64,000 nt of DNA from Limnomonas spitsbergensis (taxonomy: Eukaryota; Chlorophyta; Chlorophyceae; Chlamydomonadales): contig JAYJMM010000113.1 of NCBI GenBank assembly GCA_037349105.1, positions 5,394,001 to 5,458,000 on the forward strand. The letters are read 5' to 3'. The translations under genes and the position numbers were made by a program. Positions 10,501 through 21,811 of the stretch are shown here, piece by piece (positions within the stretch are counted from its first letter, which is position 1; the number at the start of each line of letters is the position of its first letter). Under the pieces are notes generated by a model, which did no database searches, was not told the origin of the DNA, and saw only the letters and a list, made by a program, of their open reading frames with translations.

Positions 10501-12943
10501 TGGGCACCCTGCCGCAGGATACAGGCCTAGGGGTGAGTGTGACCAGGAAGCCTCACAGCCAGTGGGGGTGTGAGTGTGACCGGGCACCCTGCCGCAGGAT
10601 ACAGGCCTAGGGGTGAGTGTGTGACCAGGAAGCCTCACAGCCAGTGGGGGTGTGAGTGTGACCGGGCACCCTGCCGCAGGATACAGGCCTAGGGGTGAGT
10701 GTGTGACCAGGAAGCCTCACTGCCAGTGGGGGTGTGAGTGTGACCGGGCACCCTGCCGCAGGATACAGGCCTAGGGGTGAGTGTGTGACCAGGAAGCCTC
10801 ACAGCTTGTGGGGGTGTGAGTGTGACCGGGCACCCTGCCGCAGGATACAGGCCTAGGGGTGAGTGTGTGACCAGGCAGCCTCACAGCCAGTAGGGGTGTG
10901 AGTGTGACCGGACACCTTGCCGCAGGATACAGGCCTAGGGGTGAGTGTATGAGCAGGCAGCCTCACAGCCAGTGGGGGTGTGAGTGTGACCGGGCACCCT
11001 GCCGCAGGATACAGGCCTAGGGGTGAGTTTGTGACCAGGAAGCCTCACAGCAAGTAGTGGTGCGAGTGTGACTGGGCACCCTGCCGCAGGATACAGGCCT
11101 AGGGGTGAGTGTGTGACCAGGAAGCCTCACAGCCAGTAGGGGTGTAAGTGTGACCGGGCACCCTGCCGCAGGATACAGGCCTAGGGGTAAGTGTGTGACC
11201 AGGAAGCCTCACAGCCAGTGGGGGTGTGAGTGTGACCGGGCACCCTGCCGCAGGATACAGGCCTAGGGGTGAGTGTGTGACCAGGAAGCCTCACAGCCAG
11301 TGGGGGTGTGAGTGTGACCGGGCACCCTGCCGCAGGATACAGGCCTAGGGGTGAGTGTGTGACCAGGAAGCCTCACAGCCAGTGGGGGTGTGAGTGTGAC
11401 CGGGCACCCTGCCGCAGGATACAGGCCTAGGGGTGAGTGTGTGACCAGGAAGCCTCACAGCCAGTGGGGGTGTGAGTGTGACCGGGCACCCTGCCGCAGG
11501 ATACAGGCCTAGGGGTGAGTGTGTGACCAGGAAGCCTCACAGCCAGTGGGGGTGTGAGTGTGACCGGGCACCCTGCCGCAGGATACAGGCCTAGGGGTGA
11601 GTGTGTGACCAGGCAGCCTCACAGCCAGTGGGGGTGTGAGTGTGACCGGGCACCCTGCCGCAGGATACAGGCCTAGGGGTGATTGTGTGACCAGGCGGCC
11701 TCACAGCCAGTAGGTGTGTGAGTGTGACCGGGCACCCTGCCGCAGGATACAGGCCTAGGGGTGAGTGTGTGACCAAAAAGCCTCACAGCCAGTGGGGGTG
11801 TGAGTGTGACCGGGCACCGTGTCGCAGGATACAGGCCTAGGGGTGAGTGTGTGACCAGGAAGCCTCACAGCCAGTGGGGGTGTGAGTGTGACCGGGCACC
11901 CTGCCGCAGGATACAGGCCTAGGGGTGAGTGTGTGACCAGGAAGCCTCACAGCCAGTGGGGGTGTGAGTGTGACCGGGCACCCTGCCGCAGGATACAGGC
12001 CTAGGGGTGAGTGTGTGACCAGGAAGCCTCACAGCCAGTGGGGGTGTGAGTGTGACCGGGCACCCTGCCGCAGGATACAGGCCTAGGGGTGAGTGTGTGA
12101 CCAGGAAGCCTCACAGCCAGTGGGGGTGTGAGTGTGACCGGGCACCCTGCCGCAGGATACAGGCCTAGGGGTGAGTGTGTGACCAGGCAGCCTCACTGCC
12201 AGTGGGGGTGTGAGTGTGACCGGGCACCCTGCCGCAGGATACAGGCCTAGGGGTGAGTGTGTGACCAGGAAGCCTCACAGCCAGTGGGGGTGTGAGTGTG
12301 ACCGGGCACCCTGCCGCAGGATACAGGCCTAGGGGTGAGTGTGTGACCAGGCAGCCTCACAGCCAGTGGGGGTGTGAGTGTGACCGGACACCCTGCCGCA
12401 GGATACAGGCCTAGGGGTGAGTGTATGAGCAGGCAGCCTCACAGCCAGTGGGGGTGTGAGTGTGACCGGGCACCCTGCCGCAGGATACAGGCCTAGGGGT
12501 GAGTTTGTGACCAGGAAGCCTCACAGCAAGTAGTGGTGTGAGTGTGACTGGGCACCCTGCCGCAGGATACAGGCCTAGGGGTGAGTGTGTGACCAGGAAG
12601 CCTCACAGCCAGTAGGGGTGTAAGTGTGACCGGGCACCCTGCCGCAGGATACAGGCCTAGGGGTGAGTGTGTGACCAGGAAGCCTCACAGTCAGTGGGGG
12701 TGTGAGTGTGACCGGGCACCCTGCCGCAGGATACAGGCCTAGGGGTGAGTGTGTGACCAGGAAGCCTCACAGCCAGTAGGGGTAAGAGTGTGACCGGGCA
12801 CCCTGCCGCAGGATACAGGCCTAGGGGTGAGTGTGTGACCAGGACGCCTCACAGCCAGTAGGGGTGTGAGTGTGACCGGGCACCCTGCCGCATGATACAG
12901 GCCTAGGGGTGAGTTTGTGACCAGGAAGCCTCACAGCCAGTAG
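4591..12943. repeat. 82-bp minisatellite, about 102 units, in MRS2 intron 3
   Basis: Tandem 82-bp units cover about 8.35 kb. Each contains CCTGCCGCAG, then GATACAGGCCTAG, then GGGTGAGTGTGTGACC, then CCTCACAGCCAGTGG. Units are nearly identical, with recurring point variants (AGGCAGCC, AGCTTGTGG, GTAAGAGTG, TGAGCAGG). Units B and C have one unit at the orthologous place (near 31216 and 50055), so the expansion belongs to unit A. Short minus-strand reading frames inside are products of the repeat and not genes. Confidence 0.98.
6946..11329. repeat. Higher-order 2130-bp period inside the 82-bp array
   Basis: The stretch 6946-9199 matches 9076-11329 with an offset of 2130 bp, which is 26 units less 2 bases. 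Rare variant units recur in the same order: GTAAGAGTG at 7701 and 9831, CTGTCTGACC at 7750 and 9880, the unit lacking GT at 8405 and 10535, and GACACCTTGCC at 8780 and 10910. The match breaks at 6945 (AGGCGGCC against AGGAAGCC) and at 9200/11330 (CCCTGT against CCCTGC). Confidence 0.92.
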
Positions 12944-13765
12944 GATGTGTGTGTGGGGGGCATACAGTGCAGTGTTGGGCTATGATGCCGTAAAAGGGAC
13001 TCAGGTGTTTCGTGAGACGGTTTATTTCACTGTGGAATAGTTGAATGTTTACTGAAGCAAAGTACGCAATTTGCGGCACCTTCACGGCTGTAAATCTTAT
13101 AGGTTACCCGCCTATGTTCCGTGTCCCCGACCATAAATCGTTTCAGTGACCCGCCCATGTTCCGTGTCCCCTTGACCCTGTTTGCCTTCAGGTCATCATC
13201 ACCCCCCAGTGCCTGCTGGTGGTGAACCCGGAGGAAGCTCAAGCCCACAAGTTCATCACAGTGCTCAAAGAGAGGCTGGCCAGTCCTTCGCAGGTGAATG
13301 GAGATGAGGGGGGGGGGTAGGCTGAGGAAGGGTAGAGCAGGGAAGGGTAGGGTTTATGCCTTTATGGCAGGCCTAGGGTTCAGGCCAATTTAGGGTCTGG
13401 CCAGGGTTGAGGTGAGGACTTGGGTGCTGCAGCAAAAACCATAAACCATATACCTACTATTTTAAGCTTAGGACTGTTCTGTCTGTGCCCAATATTGAAG
13501 CGTTTAAGCCGATCCATCTGAAGAACTCTGAACCCTGATGCCTTCACCATACAAGTGTGAAACCCCACACATCAACCATACATCCTGATCCCTAAACCCC
13601 CAGCCATTAACATGAAACATTATCCCTTATTGGTTGTTTTCACTGCCGCGTTCCCTACAGTTTGTGCGAGACTCGGCCCAGTCTCTCAGAGGTATGGGGA
13701 GGGCTGGTGGGCAGCAGCCGGCAGCCCTGGTCATGGACACGGGCCTGTCCTTTGAGCTGCAGACG

Positions 13766-13915
13766 CTTGAGATCTGCCTGGATCAGGTGGGGGTACTTGA
13801 GATCTGTCTGGATCAGGTGGGGGTACTTGAGATCTGTCTGGATCAGGTGGGGGTGCTTGAGATCTATGTGGATCAGGAAGGGGTACTTGAGATCTGCCTG
13901 GATCAGGTGGGGTGT
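13766..13915 (+). repeat. 30-bp repeat of an exon end plus its 5' splice site, 5 units, unit A
   Basis: The end of the MRS2 exon (LEICLDQ) with its donor CAG/gtgggg is repeated five times with a 30-bp period. The first unit is exonic up to 13786. Units 1, 2, 3 and 5 keep CAGGTGGGG, and unit 4 reads CAGGAAGGGG. Because 30 is a multiple of 3, splicing at a later donor would add LEICLDQVGV-like decapeptides in frame. Confidence 0.95.
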
Positions 13916-14520
13916 TAAAGATCTGCCTGGGTCACTTGAAGAAACTAGGGAGTAAGAAATATAAGTCGTGCTTGTATGTCTTATTCCAGTGGGCGCCATC
14001 AGCCGCCATCATTTTGAAGTAATGCGTTTCAAATCCCGAACGTTTCAATCCACAGCTGGCGTCGGAGTTCGAATTGGCCACATCAGAGCTGGAGGCCGAA
14101 GCCTACCCGCTACTAGACTCCCTGGCTAAGAAGGTGCGCTGCTGCTGGTAGCTGAATGGTAGGATTGGTAGCTGAATGGTACCCGGGGGGAGCTCAATGG
14201 GAGCTGAAGATATGCTGCTGCATGGGACCTAGGTTTGGGGTTGTAGGAGATCTGGCTATGAGCGGGGCAGGATTCATGGACAGCTTGAAACTCTGCCCTC
14301 TGGCCTGTGACCTCAAGGAAGGGAATCTGAGACCCTCACCGAATTATTTGCAGCCAGACACGGCGACCGTCATGGATTCCATAAATTCGATATGAAGGCA
14401 GGATTTCGAGGAATGTTAAGAACAGCCAGAGTGTCCACCCTTTGTCCCTACAGCATTAACTTATCTAGAAGGTTGACCGCTCCTTGCTAGCCCAGCCCCC
14501 CAAAAGCTTTGCCTAAGCCT

Positions 14521-15617
14521 GCTGGTAGCTGAATGGAAGCATTGGTAGCAGAATTGCCTAAGGCTGCTGTAAGAAGGTGCGCTGCTGCTGGTAGCTGAAT
14601 GGTAGCATTGGTAGCTGAATGGCCTAATGCTGCTGTAAGAAGGTGCGCTGCTGCTGGTAGCTGAATGGTAGCATTGGTAGCTGAATGGCCTAATGCTGCT
14701 GTAAGAAGGTGCGCTGCTGCTGGTAGCTGAATGGTAGCATTGGTAGCTGAATTGCCTAAGTCTGCTGTAAGAAGGTGCGCTGCTGCTGGTACTAGCTGAA
14801 TGGAAGCATTGGTAGCAGAATTGCCTAAGGCTGCTGTAAGAAGGTGCGCTGCTGCTGGTAGCTGAATGGTAGCATTGGTAGCTGAATGGCCTTCGGCTGC
14901 TGTAAGAAGGTGCGCTGCTGCTGGTAGCTGAATGGTAGCATTGGTAGCTGAATTGCCTACGGCTGCTGTAAGAAGGTGCGCTGCTGCTGGTACTAGCTGA
15001 ATGGAAGCATTGGTAGCTGAATGGCCTAAGGCTGCTGTAAGAAGGTGCGCTGCTGCTGGTAGCTGAATGGTAGCATTGGTAGCTGAATGGCCTTCGGCTG
15101 CTGTAAGAAGGTGCGCTGCTGCTGGTAGCTGAATGGTAGCATTGGTAGCTGAATGGCCTAAGGCTGCTGTAAGAAGGTGTGCTGCTGCTGGTAGCTGAAT
15201 GGTAGCATTGGTAGCTGAATGGCCTACGGCTACTGTAAGAAGGTGCGCTGCTGCTGGTAGCTGAATGGTAGCATTGGTAGCTGAATGGCCTAAGGCTGCT
15301 GTAAGAAGGTGCGCTGCTGCTGGTAGCTGAATGGTAGCATTGGTAGCTGAATGGCCTTCGGCTGCTGTAAGAAGGTGCGCTGCTGCTGGTAGCTGAATGG
15401 TAGCATTGGTAGCTGAATGGCCTAAGGCTGCTGTAAGAAGGTGCGCTGCTGCTGGTAGCTGAATGGCCTAAGGCTGCTGTAAGAAGCTGCGCTGTTGCTG
15501 GTAGCTGAATGGTAGCATTGGTAGCTGAATGGCCTTCGGCTGCTGTAAGAAGGTGCGCTGCTGCTGGTAGCTGAATGGTAGCATTGGTAGCTGAATGGCC
15601 TACGGCTGCTGTAAGAG
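14521..15617. repeat. 66-bp minisatellite containing a 5' splice-site copy, about 16 units, unit A
   Basis: The unit runs GTGCGCTGCTGCTGGTAGCT ... GCTGCTGTAAGAAG. The end of the upstream exon and its donor (AAGAAG/gtgcgctgctgctgg at 14128-14150) are the same sequence as the unit start, so the array is derived from the junction. Units B and C carry about 10 and fewer than 3 units. The unit is 22 codons long, so it gives long minus-strand open frames (SYQCYHSATSSSAPSYSS), which I regard as artefacts. Confidence 0.95.
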
Positions 15618-16046
15618 GGCAGCCAATAGGCTGGCCTCGCACCCTCCCAAAGATACGACTGACAAGCTCGAGCCCTCAAACCCTCGTGCCTGCACCAGCC
15701 ATAAATGGGCCTAATCGATCCATTGAATAAACGCTTGCGGTAACTTCAGTAGCGGCATGAATTAGGGCTGATACGGGTGATTCTATGTTCCCCGTCCAGG
15801 TGAAGGCTGACAAGCTGGAGCGATTGCGCCACGTCAAGGGCAGGCTAGTGCAACTGACAACACGCGTGGATACGATGCGCAAGGTGCTGAAGAAACTCCT
15901 GGTGAGCTGTTAGGGTTTAGGGTCGAGGCCTCTGGAGAACTGCTTGTAGGCTGCACTAGGCTATATTCTTGGGGGGGGGGGCTGCCGGGGGGGGGGGGGC
16001 TGCCAGGGGGGGGGCCTGCCGTGCAGTTTCCACCACTGCGCTGAGT

Positions 16047-16333
16047 CCTTCAGCCGGCCTCGGGTCTCCTTCAGCCGGCCTCGGGTCTCCTTCAGCCGGC
16101 CTCGGGTCTCCTTCAGCCGGCCTCGGCTCGCCTTCAGCCGGCCTCGGGTCTCCTTCAGCCGGCCTCGAGTCTCCTTCAGCCGGCCTCGGCTCTCCTTCAG
16201 CCGGCCTCGGGTCTCCTTCGGCCGGCCTCGGGTCTCCTTCAGCCGGCCTCGGGTCTCCTTCAGCCGGCCTACTGTCTCCTTCAGCCGGCCTCGGGTCTCC
16301 TTCAGCCGGCCTCAAGTCTCCTTCAGCCCGGGT
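16047..16333. repeat. 21-bp minisatellite in MRS2 intron, unit A
   Basis: About 13-14 copies of CCTTCAGCCGGCCTCGGGTCT lie in the intron after the KVLKKLL exon. The array is preceded by long G runs at 15971-16012. Both strands are open because the period is a multiple of three; no gene is called. Confidence 0.95.
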
Positions 16334-16995
16334 AGAGGCCGGCCTCTGTCAGATGGATCTAGCATGAGGCCCTGCTGCACTGATAGGCCCCACTGGCAGC
16401 CCCACACTTCTTGAGTGTTGCTCCTCCCTGGTATGTGCAGAGTGATGACGACGCCATGCATGACCTCAACTTGACAGCTAAGGAGAGGAGGGAAACGGCA
16501 CGCCGGAACAGACCCGACGTGAGGTATAGGGGAATCAAAACAGTATTCCGACAGCCTGATTACCGGTAAACGAACTGAATCCAAATGTTGGGTATTTTAT
16601 TTAGGGTTTATAATTAAGGGTTTAGGTACCGTATGGAATTTTATTTAGGCTGCTATCCTGAAAGTTTTGAAACGAGCGACAAAAAGGATCTTGCCACTGC
16701 CTATAAATGAATTCCTTACTTATCCAGGTTAAAGTAATGAAATAGGTAGGAAGAGGTTGGTTATAATTGGTTGATATAGCAAGCCTGGGGCACACCTGCG
16801 CACTTCCCACTTCCCACTATATATTTTGGAGACCCCCAAACCACCTTTGGGGGCCCGCCAGGCGGCCATCACCGGGCCGATTGAAACAAAATCTGGACCG
16901 GGCTACGGCTGGTGGCATGACCAGCAGGCCTTGCTGCATCAGGACACCCAGGCAGCAGGCTGTGATGCAGCTGCAGAGCACCTAAATCACGCTCA

Positions 16996-17223
16996 ACAGT
17001 CGCACCAACCGACCTTTCCCACCTGAGCAGTGGCACCAACCGTTAATTCCCACCTAAACAGTGGCACCAACCGATATTTCCCACCTCAGCAGTGGCACCA
17101 ACCGATATTTCCCACCTGAGCAGTCGCACCAACCGATAATTCCCACCTAAGCAGTGGCACCAACCGATAATTTCCATCTAAGCAGTGGCACCAACCGATC
17201 TTTCCCACCTGAGCAGTGGCACC
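16996..17223. repeat. 31-bp minisatellite in MRS2 intron, unit A
   Basis: About seven to eight copies of CAGTGGCACCAACCGATATT followed by TCCCACCTGAG. The unit ends in a pyrimidine-rich run and CTGAGCAG, which resembles a 3' splice site. The real acceptor of the next exon (CCCTGCAG at 17308-17315) is 90 bases downstream. Confidence 0.9.
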
Positions 17224-17474
17224 CACTTGCCTTTCCACCCCTAAGACCTCCTCACGTGTGAACGCCTCCATACCTGAAGCATTCCCCTTCCCTTCCACGG
17301 CTCATGGCCCTGCAGCCTGCCACGTTATCCCGGGCAGAGAGGCATGCCATGGCTTCCAAGAACTCATCACTGGTCAAGAGCGAGGTGGCCGAGGTGGAGA
17401 TGCTGCTGGAGGTGTACTATATGCGCTACGATACCACGTACAACAGACTAAAGGCTCCCAGGGATCACATGAAG

Positions 17475-17640
17475 AACACGGAGGTGAGGTTACACAAAAT
17501 CAATGATACATGGGTGGGGTTACACTGAAGCCAAGGGCACAGAGGTGAGGCTACCCTACATCAACATTGATCATCATTTGATGAAAGGGTGGGTTACACT
17601 GAAGTTAAGTGCACAGATGTGGAGTTGCGCTAAATTAGAA
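17475..17640 (+). repeat. Duplicated 5' splice-site region after the EVEMLLE exon, unit A
   Basis: The exon end ACGGAG/gtgaggttacac is followed by degenerate copies of the same 60-75 bp segment, each restarting with CACAGAG/GTGAGG or CACAGATGTGG and containing GGGTGGGGTTACACTGAAG. Unit A has about two extra copies and unit B three. Confidence 0.8.
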
Positions 17641-17813
17641 CATGAAGAACAGATGTGAATGCAGTGACTTTCACAAGGTAATCCAGAACAGAGATGAGCG
17701 AACATGAAATTAGGTAATCAATTATTTTCAGGTTGAGGCGCCTAAATTTCATCCATCTGGCCTGATTATTCAGGATTTCGTCAACATCAAGCAGAGGCAG
17801 CACCGCAACCGGG

Positions 17814-17886
17814 TCATGACCTGGTGACAGATCTCGGCAGCATCTGAGAACTCAAACATGACCTGGTGACAGATCACGGCAGCATC
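17814..17886 (+). repeat. Twofold repeat at the MRS2 stop region, unit A
   Basis: CATGACCTGGTGACAGATC followed by CGGCAGCATCT occurs twice. The first copy contains the TGA stop of the MRS2 frame. The sequence ACCTG/gtgaca could also be read as a 5' splice site, which would remove the stop. Confidence 0.75.
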
Positions 17887-19864
17887 TCGCCAAGAGAACT
17901 GAAACATAAGTGCATGACTGCATGCGGTGCGGTAGACCCTGTGGGCATGGATGCGTGAAATTCAACATTGGTTATCTCTGAGGACATGGCTGTCACTCGG
18001 GAAGACTCTGGCGACAGCAGCGGAATGGGCGCCGCTGTGTCTGCCTCCCCCTCGGGCCTGCCACCTAATCTCCAATGCTGATCCTGCAGCTGTTGCCTTT
18101 GCTTTGGATGGGCTGCAAAGCTGTTAGTTGCCATCCCGTCTGCAGCTTTTGTTCAGCATGACCACCTCTGTAGGAGTGGCATCACTTGGATCTTAGCCAA
18201 AAGGCCGAGCAAGGTAGGGCATGCATCCTGGAATGACTTTGCTTGGTAGAGGTGTCAATGACATTACACCCCTGGGCCCTGATCAAAAGGCTCAGCTGCA
18301 TGGGTGCCCAACTACCGGTAATTAGTTGGGAGGAAAGACAAACAGACCGGTCAGCATCGACAGCATGATGGAGGTGCATGACCTTGTAGCATGTAGTTCA
18401 TCGCGCATGATGTGCCTGATCTCTCATGTAAGCACTCAAAGTGCGGAAGTGTTGCTGGCGGTGGCTTGGCAGACGAGCATTTTACATGGTGATACATTTG
18501 GTTATTCCAATGTCCAATTGGTATCACCAAATCATCGTATCACTACGGTATGTAGTTCTTTATTGCCACAGCGTTTGCGCATCGACCATGTAGATTTTTC
18601 TTTTGCTTCGATCAACCTTTTAGTTTGCTAGTTTGCTGATGTTGTTACCGGTATTCATTGCATCTGCCTTGAAAGACTTGGGCATGAATCTGAATCCTGC
18701 AAAGTATTACTTGAAAGTTATTCGGACATTGAGGGCCTCTCTAAGGCTCTAAGCCACCCAAGAGGCCAGAGGGTCAACAGCAAAATGAGGTTTCAGCAAA
18801 AGGAGGTTTCAGTGTGAACAGTGTGGACACAAGTAGTGCATAGAAGAGGCAGCGGGGTGGTCCTCTGGCAGTTCAGAAGCAGCAATAATGCAGGTAACAG
18901 AGGGAGCGGGGCACCAACAACCCACTGCCAGGCATGGACTAAGGTAGGCAGCTCCTGGTGAAAGATCCAGGTAATGTAGGCTGGGACCAGGAGGGGGGCG
19001 TAAGGAGTGAGGATCTACAAGTAGAAGTAAAGCTCACTCACAAAAGATGCAAGCGGCATCATGTATCCACCCACCCATGCTATAATAATTGCATGGGATG
19101 AGAACCCTCTGGTCAGTAGTATCTGGCGCAACACCCCCAACCGGTAGATCATCCATAATAAACCCCGTCTTCTTGTGGTGTGCCTGCCAGTCAAGCTGTG
19201 GCCTGAACCAGAGACTCGAGGGTGCGTAGTTTTTGTTTCTCCTCCCAACCGATTAGTTGGGCGCTCACGCGGCCAAGTCTTTTGAGAGGGCCCAGAGTTC
19301 AATGACGTTATGCCTCTGGGCCATGCACAAGAGGGCTCGGCCGCCCAGCTGTTCAGGGCCCTGAGGTGTAATGTCATTGACTTGTCGAGGGTGTGGAAAG
19401 CTCCTCAGAGTTGCTCTAGACACGCTTGTCCGAAGTTTCACGGGCAGCAACAAACAGGTGACATACTTTTGAACATGTGTTAGGAGGTGACCTGCAATAA
19501 ACAGGACTGTATCTTCCTGAGTGGGTGTGCAGATCTTATATGGATGATAGGTGTTTGTGTGTGCAACCGCCAGACGCGTCACTCTGTAGTTGGGCACCAC
19601 CTTGCCGGTCAACACCAATCTGATCCTTGCCGTGTCCTTGACGTCACTGTGCCCTTCGATTCGACCCAAGAACCTCATTGCAACATGAGCAAACTCACCC
19701 TTGTGGGCTGGTAATGTTATTTTGCCACAACATGGGGAAGATAATGAATCATTTCGCAGGTAGCATGATCACAAGTGGCTCGCAGCTTTTATTTTGGACA
19801 AATACCCATCCATGACATCTATATGAATCATGTCAGCATAGAGACAGTTGGGCAAGAGGTTGGT
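17828..19864. other. Spacer between MRS2 relic and H3, unit A, with possible RT scrap
   Basis: No intact gene is recognised. A segment near 18601-18765 on the plus strand has FADVV and, after a frame change, LGMNLNPAKYYLKV, which recalls motifs C and D of a LINE reverse transcriptase. A minus-strand frame at 19265-19678 (137 codons) and another at 19015-19377 are kept in unit B but show no family. Related words (GTCAATGACATTACACC) occur at 18252 on the plus strand and 19366 on the minus strand, an inverted relationship. Nothing else was seen. Confidence 0.4.
18181..18214 (-). pseudogene. U2 snRNA 5'-end-like fragment, unit A
   Basis: On the minus strand this reads CTCGGCCTTTTGGCTAAGAT then CCAAGTGAT, the very conserved 5' stem-loop I region of U2 snRNA (usually CTCGGCCTTTTGGCTAAGAT then CAAGTGTAG). 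The branch-point-pairing GTAGTA and all later U2 sequence are missing, so this is a truncated copy and not a working gene. Confidence 0.7.
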
Positions 19865-19880
19865 GGTGTTGAAAAATACC
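19865..19880 (-). terminator. Histone 3' stem-loop of H3, unit A, with a stem mismatch
   Basis: On the minus strand this reads GGTATTTTTCAACACC. The fourth base is A where the other copies have G, so one stem pair becomes A-C. The H3 gene of unit B has the canonical form. Confidence 0.88.
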
Positions 19881-19908
19881 GGTTTGGGCAAGTGATGGTC
19901 GGGGAAAC

Positions 19909-20883
<975 letters not shown>

Positions 20884-20918
20884 TTATCTTCATTCATCCA
20901 TTGCCCACAAACCAAACA

Positions 20919-20934
20919 GGTGTTTTTCAACACC
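20919..20934 (+). terminator. Histone 3' stem-loop of H4, unit A
   Basis: GGTGTTTTTCAACACC followed by ACCAA, 35 bases past the H4 stop. Confidence 0.92.
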
Positions 20935-21355
20935 ACCAACCAATAATCACCATGCCAAGTCGGCCGAACATTATCAGCCTTGCTGATCTTGAAGACGGAT
21001 CAATTCCTGGGCATGACGGAATTGCCAGGCCAAAGACCAGAATAGATTCAGGGAGGACGTATCCTATGGAAATGCATCTGACCCTTGCGCGCACCTATCC
21101 CCTGTCGCTGTGAGCTAAGCCGCCGCTGCGCCGTCCTCTAGTGTCAGCCGTGCGCCCGCCGAAGACTGAAACCAGACGCGGTAGGTGGCCGCAGACCTGT
21201 GTTCAGTTGCATGATCTCTGGGGTCCCCTCTGCCAGCTGTGCCCGCTCGTATGCTGCATCAACTAGCGCTAGCACCTGTGACAGGTAGCGGCTGTCAGTC
21301 GCTGTTTGACGCAGTTTGGGGACGGCTGATCCCAGCTCCAGCTCCAGCAAGGCAC
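20935..21355. other. Spacer downstream of H4, unit A
   Basis: No conserved domain is visible. An open frame at 20901-21113 begins inside the stem-loop and is probably accidental. Unit B is nearly identical here apart from small indels near 39008 and 39143. Confidence 0.4.
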
Positions 21356-21811
21356 CTAGAAATTCACTGCACCAATTGCGTCCTCCGGTGCCCTACCTGA
21401 CAGCGAGCTGCATGTCGGCCGCCATGGCTGCCGCCATGAGTGGGCTGTCTTGCTGTGCTGCTGGTGCGACCGCTGCGTTATAGAAGCAAAGCACATGCTG
21501 CCACCAACTTCGCTGTAACGGCTGTATCTGCTCATGACCCCCCAGATGGCAGCGGATGCATGTAGCCCTGCAGCCTGGCGCATATGTTGGAGGAAGCTGG
21601 ACTGCATCCTGCTCTTGAGGCAATGCTGCGGCCTGAGGTGATCGGTGGCCCACACCACATCACCATAATTGGAAGCAGGCTCTGCATAGACAGACGCCAT
21701 CCGGATGCGCGTAGGCAGATGATGCCTACGTCGCACCTTGGCGGCCATGCAGCAGACACGTTGCAATGCGGCAGCCAAAGGCACCTCTTTACCTTGCATG
21801 GCCTTCCTCAT
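21356..21811 (-). mobile_element. LINE relic, post-RT (thumb) region, unit A
   Basis: A minus-strand frame of 151 codons resembles the region after the catalytic core of LINE reverse transcriptases. It has RRRHHLPTRIRMASVYAEP, then SNYGDVVWATDHL (compare the usual 'YG(C/S)EVW'), then LQHMRQAAGLHASAAIWGV (compare 'FLR..G...S....'). The catalytic motifs are absent, so it is a fragment. Unit B has the same fragment, so it was in place before the duplication. The family assignment rests on pattern resemblance only. Confidence 0.45.

Larger units (their letters stand above)
3985..17827 (+). pseudogene. MRS2: MRS2-type magnesium transporter gene, deletion-broken copy, unit A
   Basis: Relic of a plant-type MRS2/CorA-like Mg2+ channel gene. 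Exons kept, aligned to unit B, are 4003-4102, 4434-4534 (cut), 13192-13293, 13661-13786, 14056-14133, 15800-15901, 16441-16518, 17316-17483 and 17774-17827. Family segments seen are TRDLRLLDP, ECxxxLL-like VITPQCLLVVNPEE, FELQTLEICLDQ, ELEAEAYPLLDSLAKK, RLRHVKGRLVQLTTRVD, AEVEMLLEVYYMRYD and DFVNI. Two deletions relative to unit B remove the GTWLKMEPNGG exon (about 249 bp) and the end of the next exon with its donor (about 369 bp, at a TCG microhomology). The protein frame stops before the GMN motif and both membrane helices. The intron of the cut exon carries the 8.4-kb minisatellite. Confidence 0.85.

Noticed and set aside
4591..12943. CRISPR-like array or bacterial satellite
   Set aside because: The whole 82-bp unit is conserved, with no unique spacers, and it lies in a eukaryotic intron. 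It is a minisatellite.
14461..15642. 393-codon minus-strand ORF (Ser/Tyr-rich) as a repeat protein gene
   Set aside because: It exists only because the 66-bp unit is a multiple of three without stops. It lies antisense in an MRS2 intron and the copy number varies.
15956..16315. PAEGDPR repeat protein on the minus strand and SAGLGSP repeat on the plus strand
   Set aside because: Both frames come from the 21-bp intronic repeat and neither has non-repeat coding context.
18669..18705. GMN motif of MRS2 in an exon downstream of the truncated frame
   Set aside because: The GMN in LGMNLNPAKYY is not preceded by a hydrophobic helix and is followed by Lys/Tyr-rich sequence, so it does not resemble the CorA/MRS2 pore.
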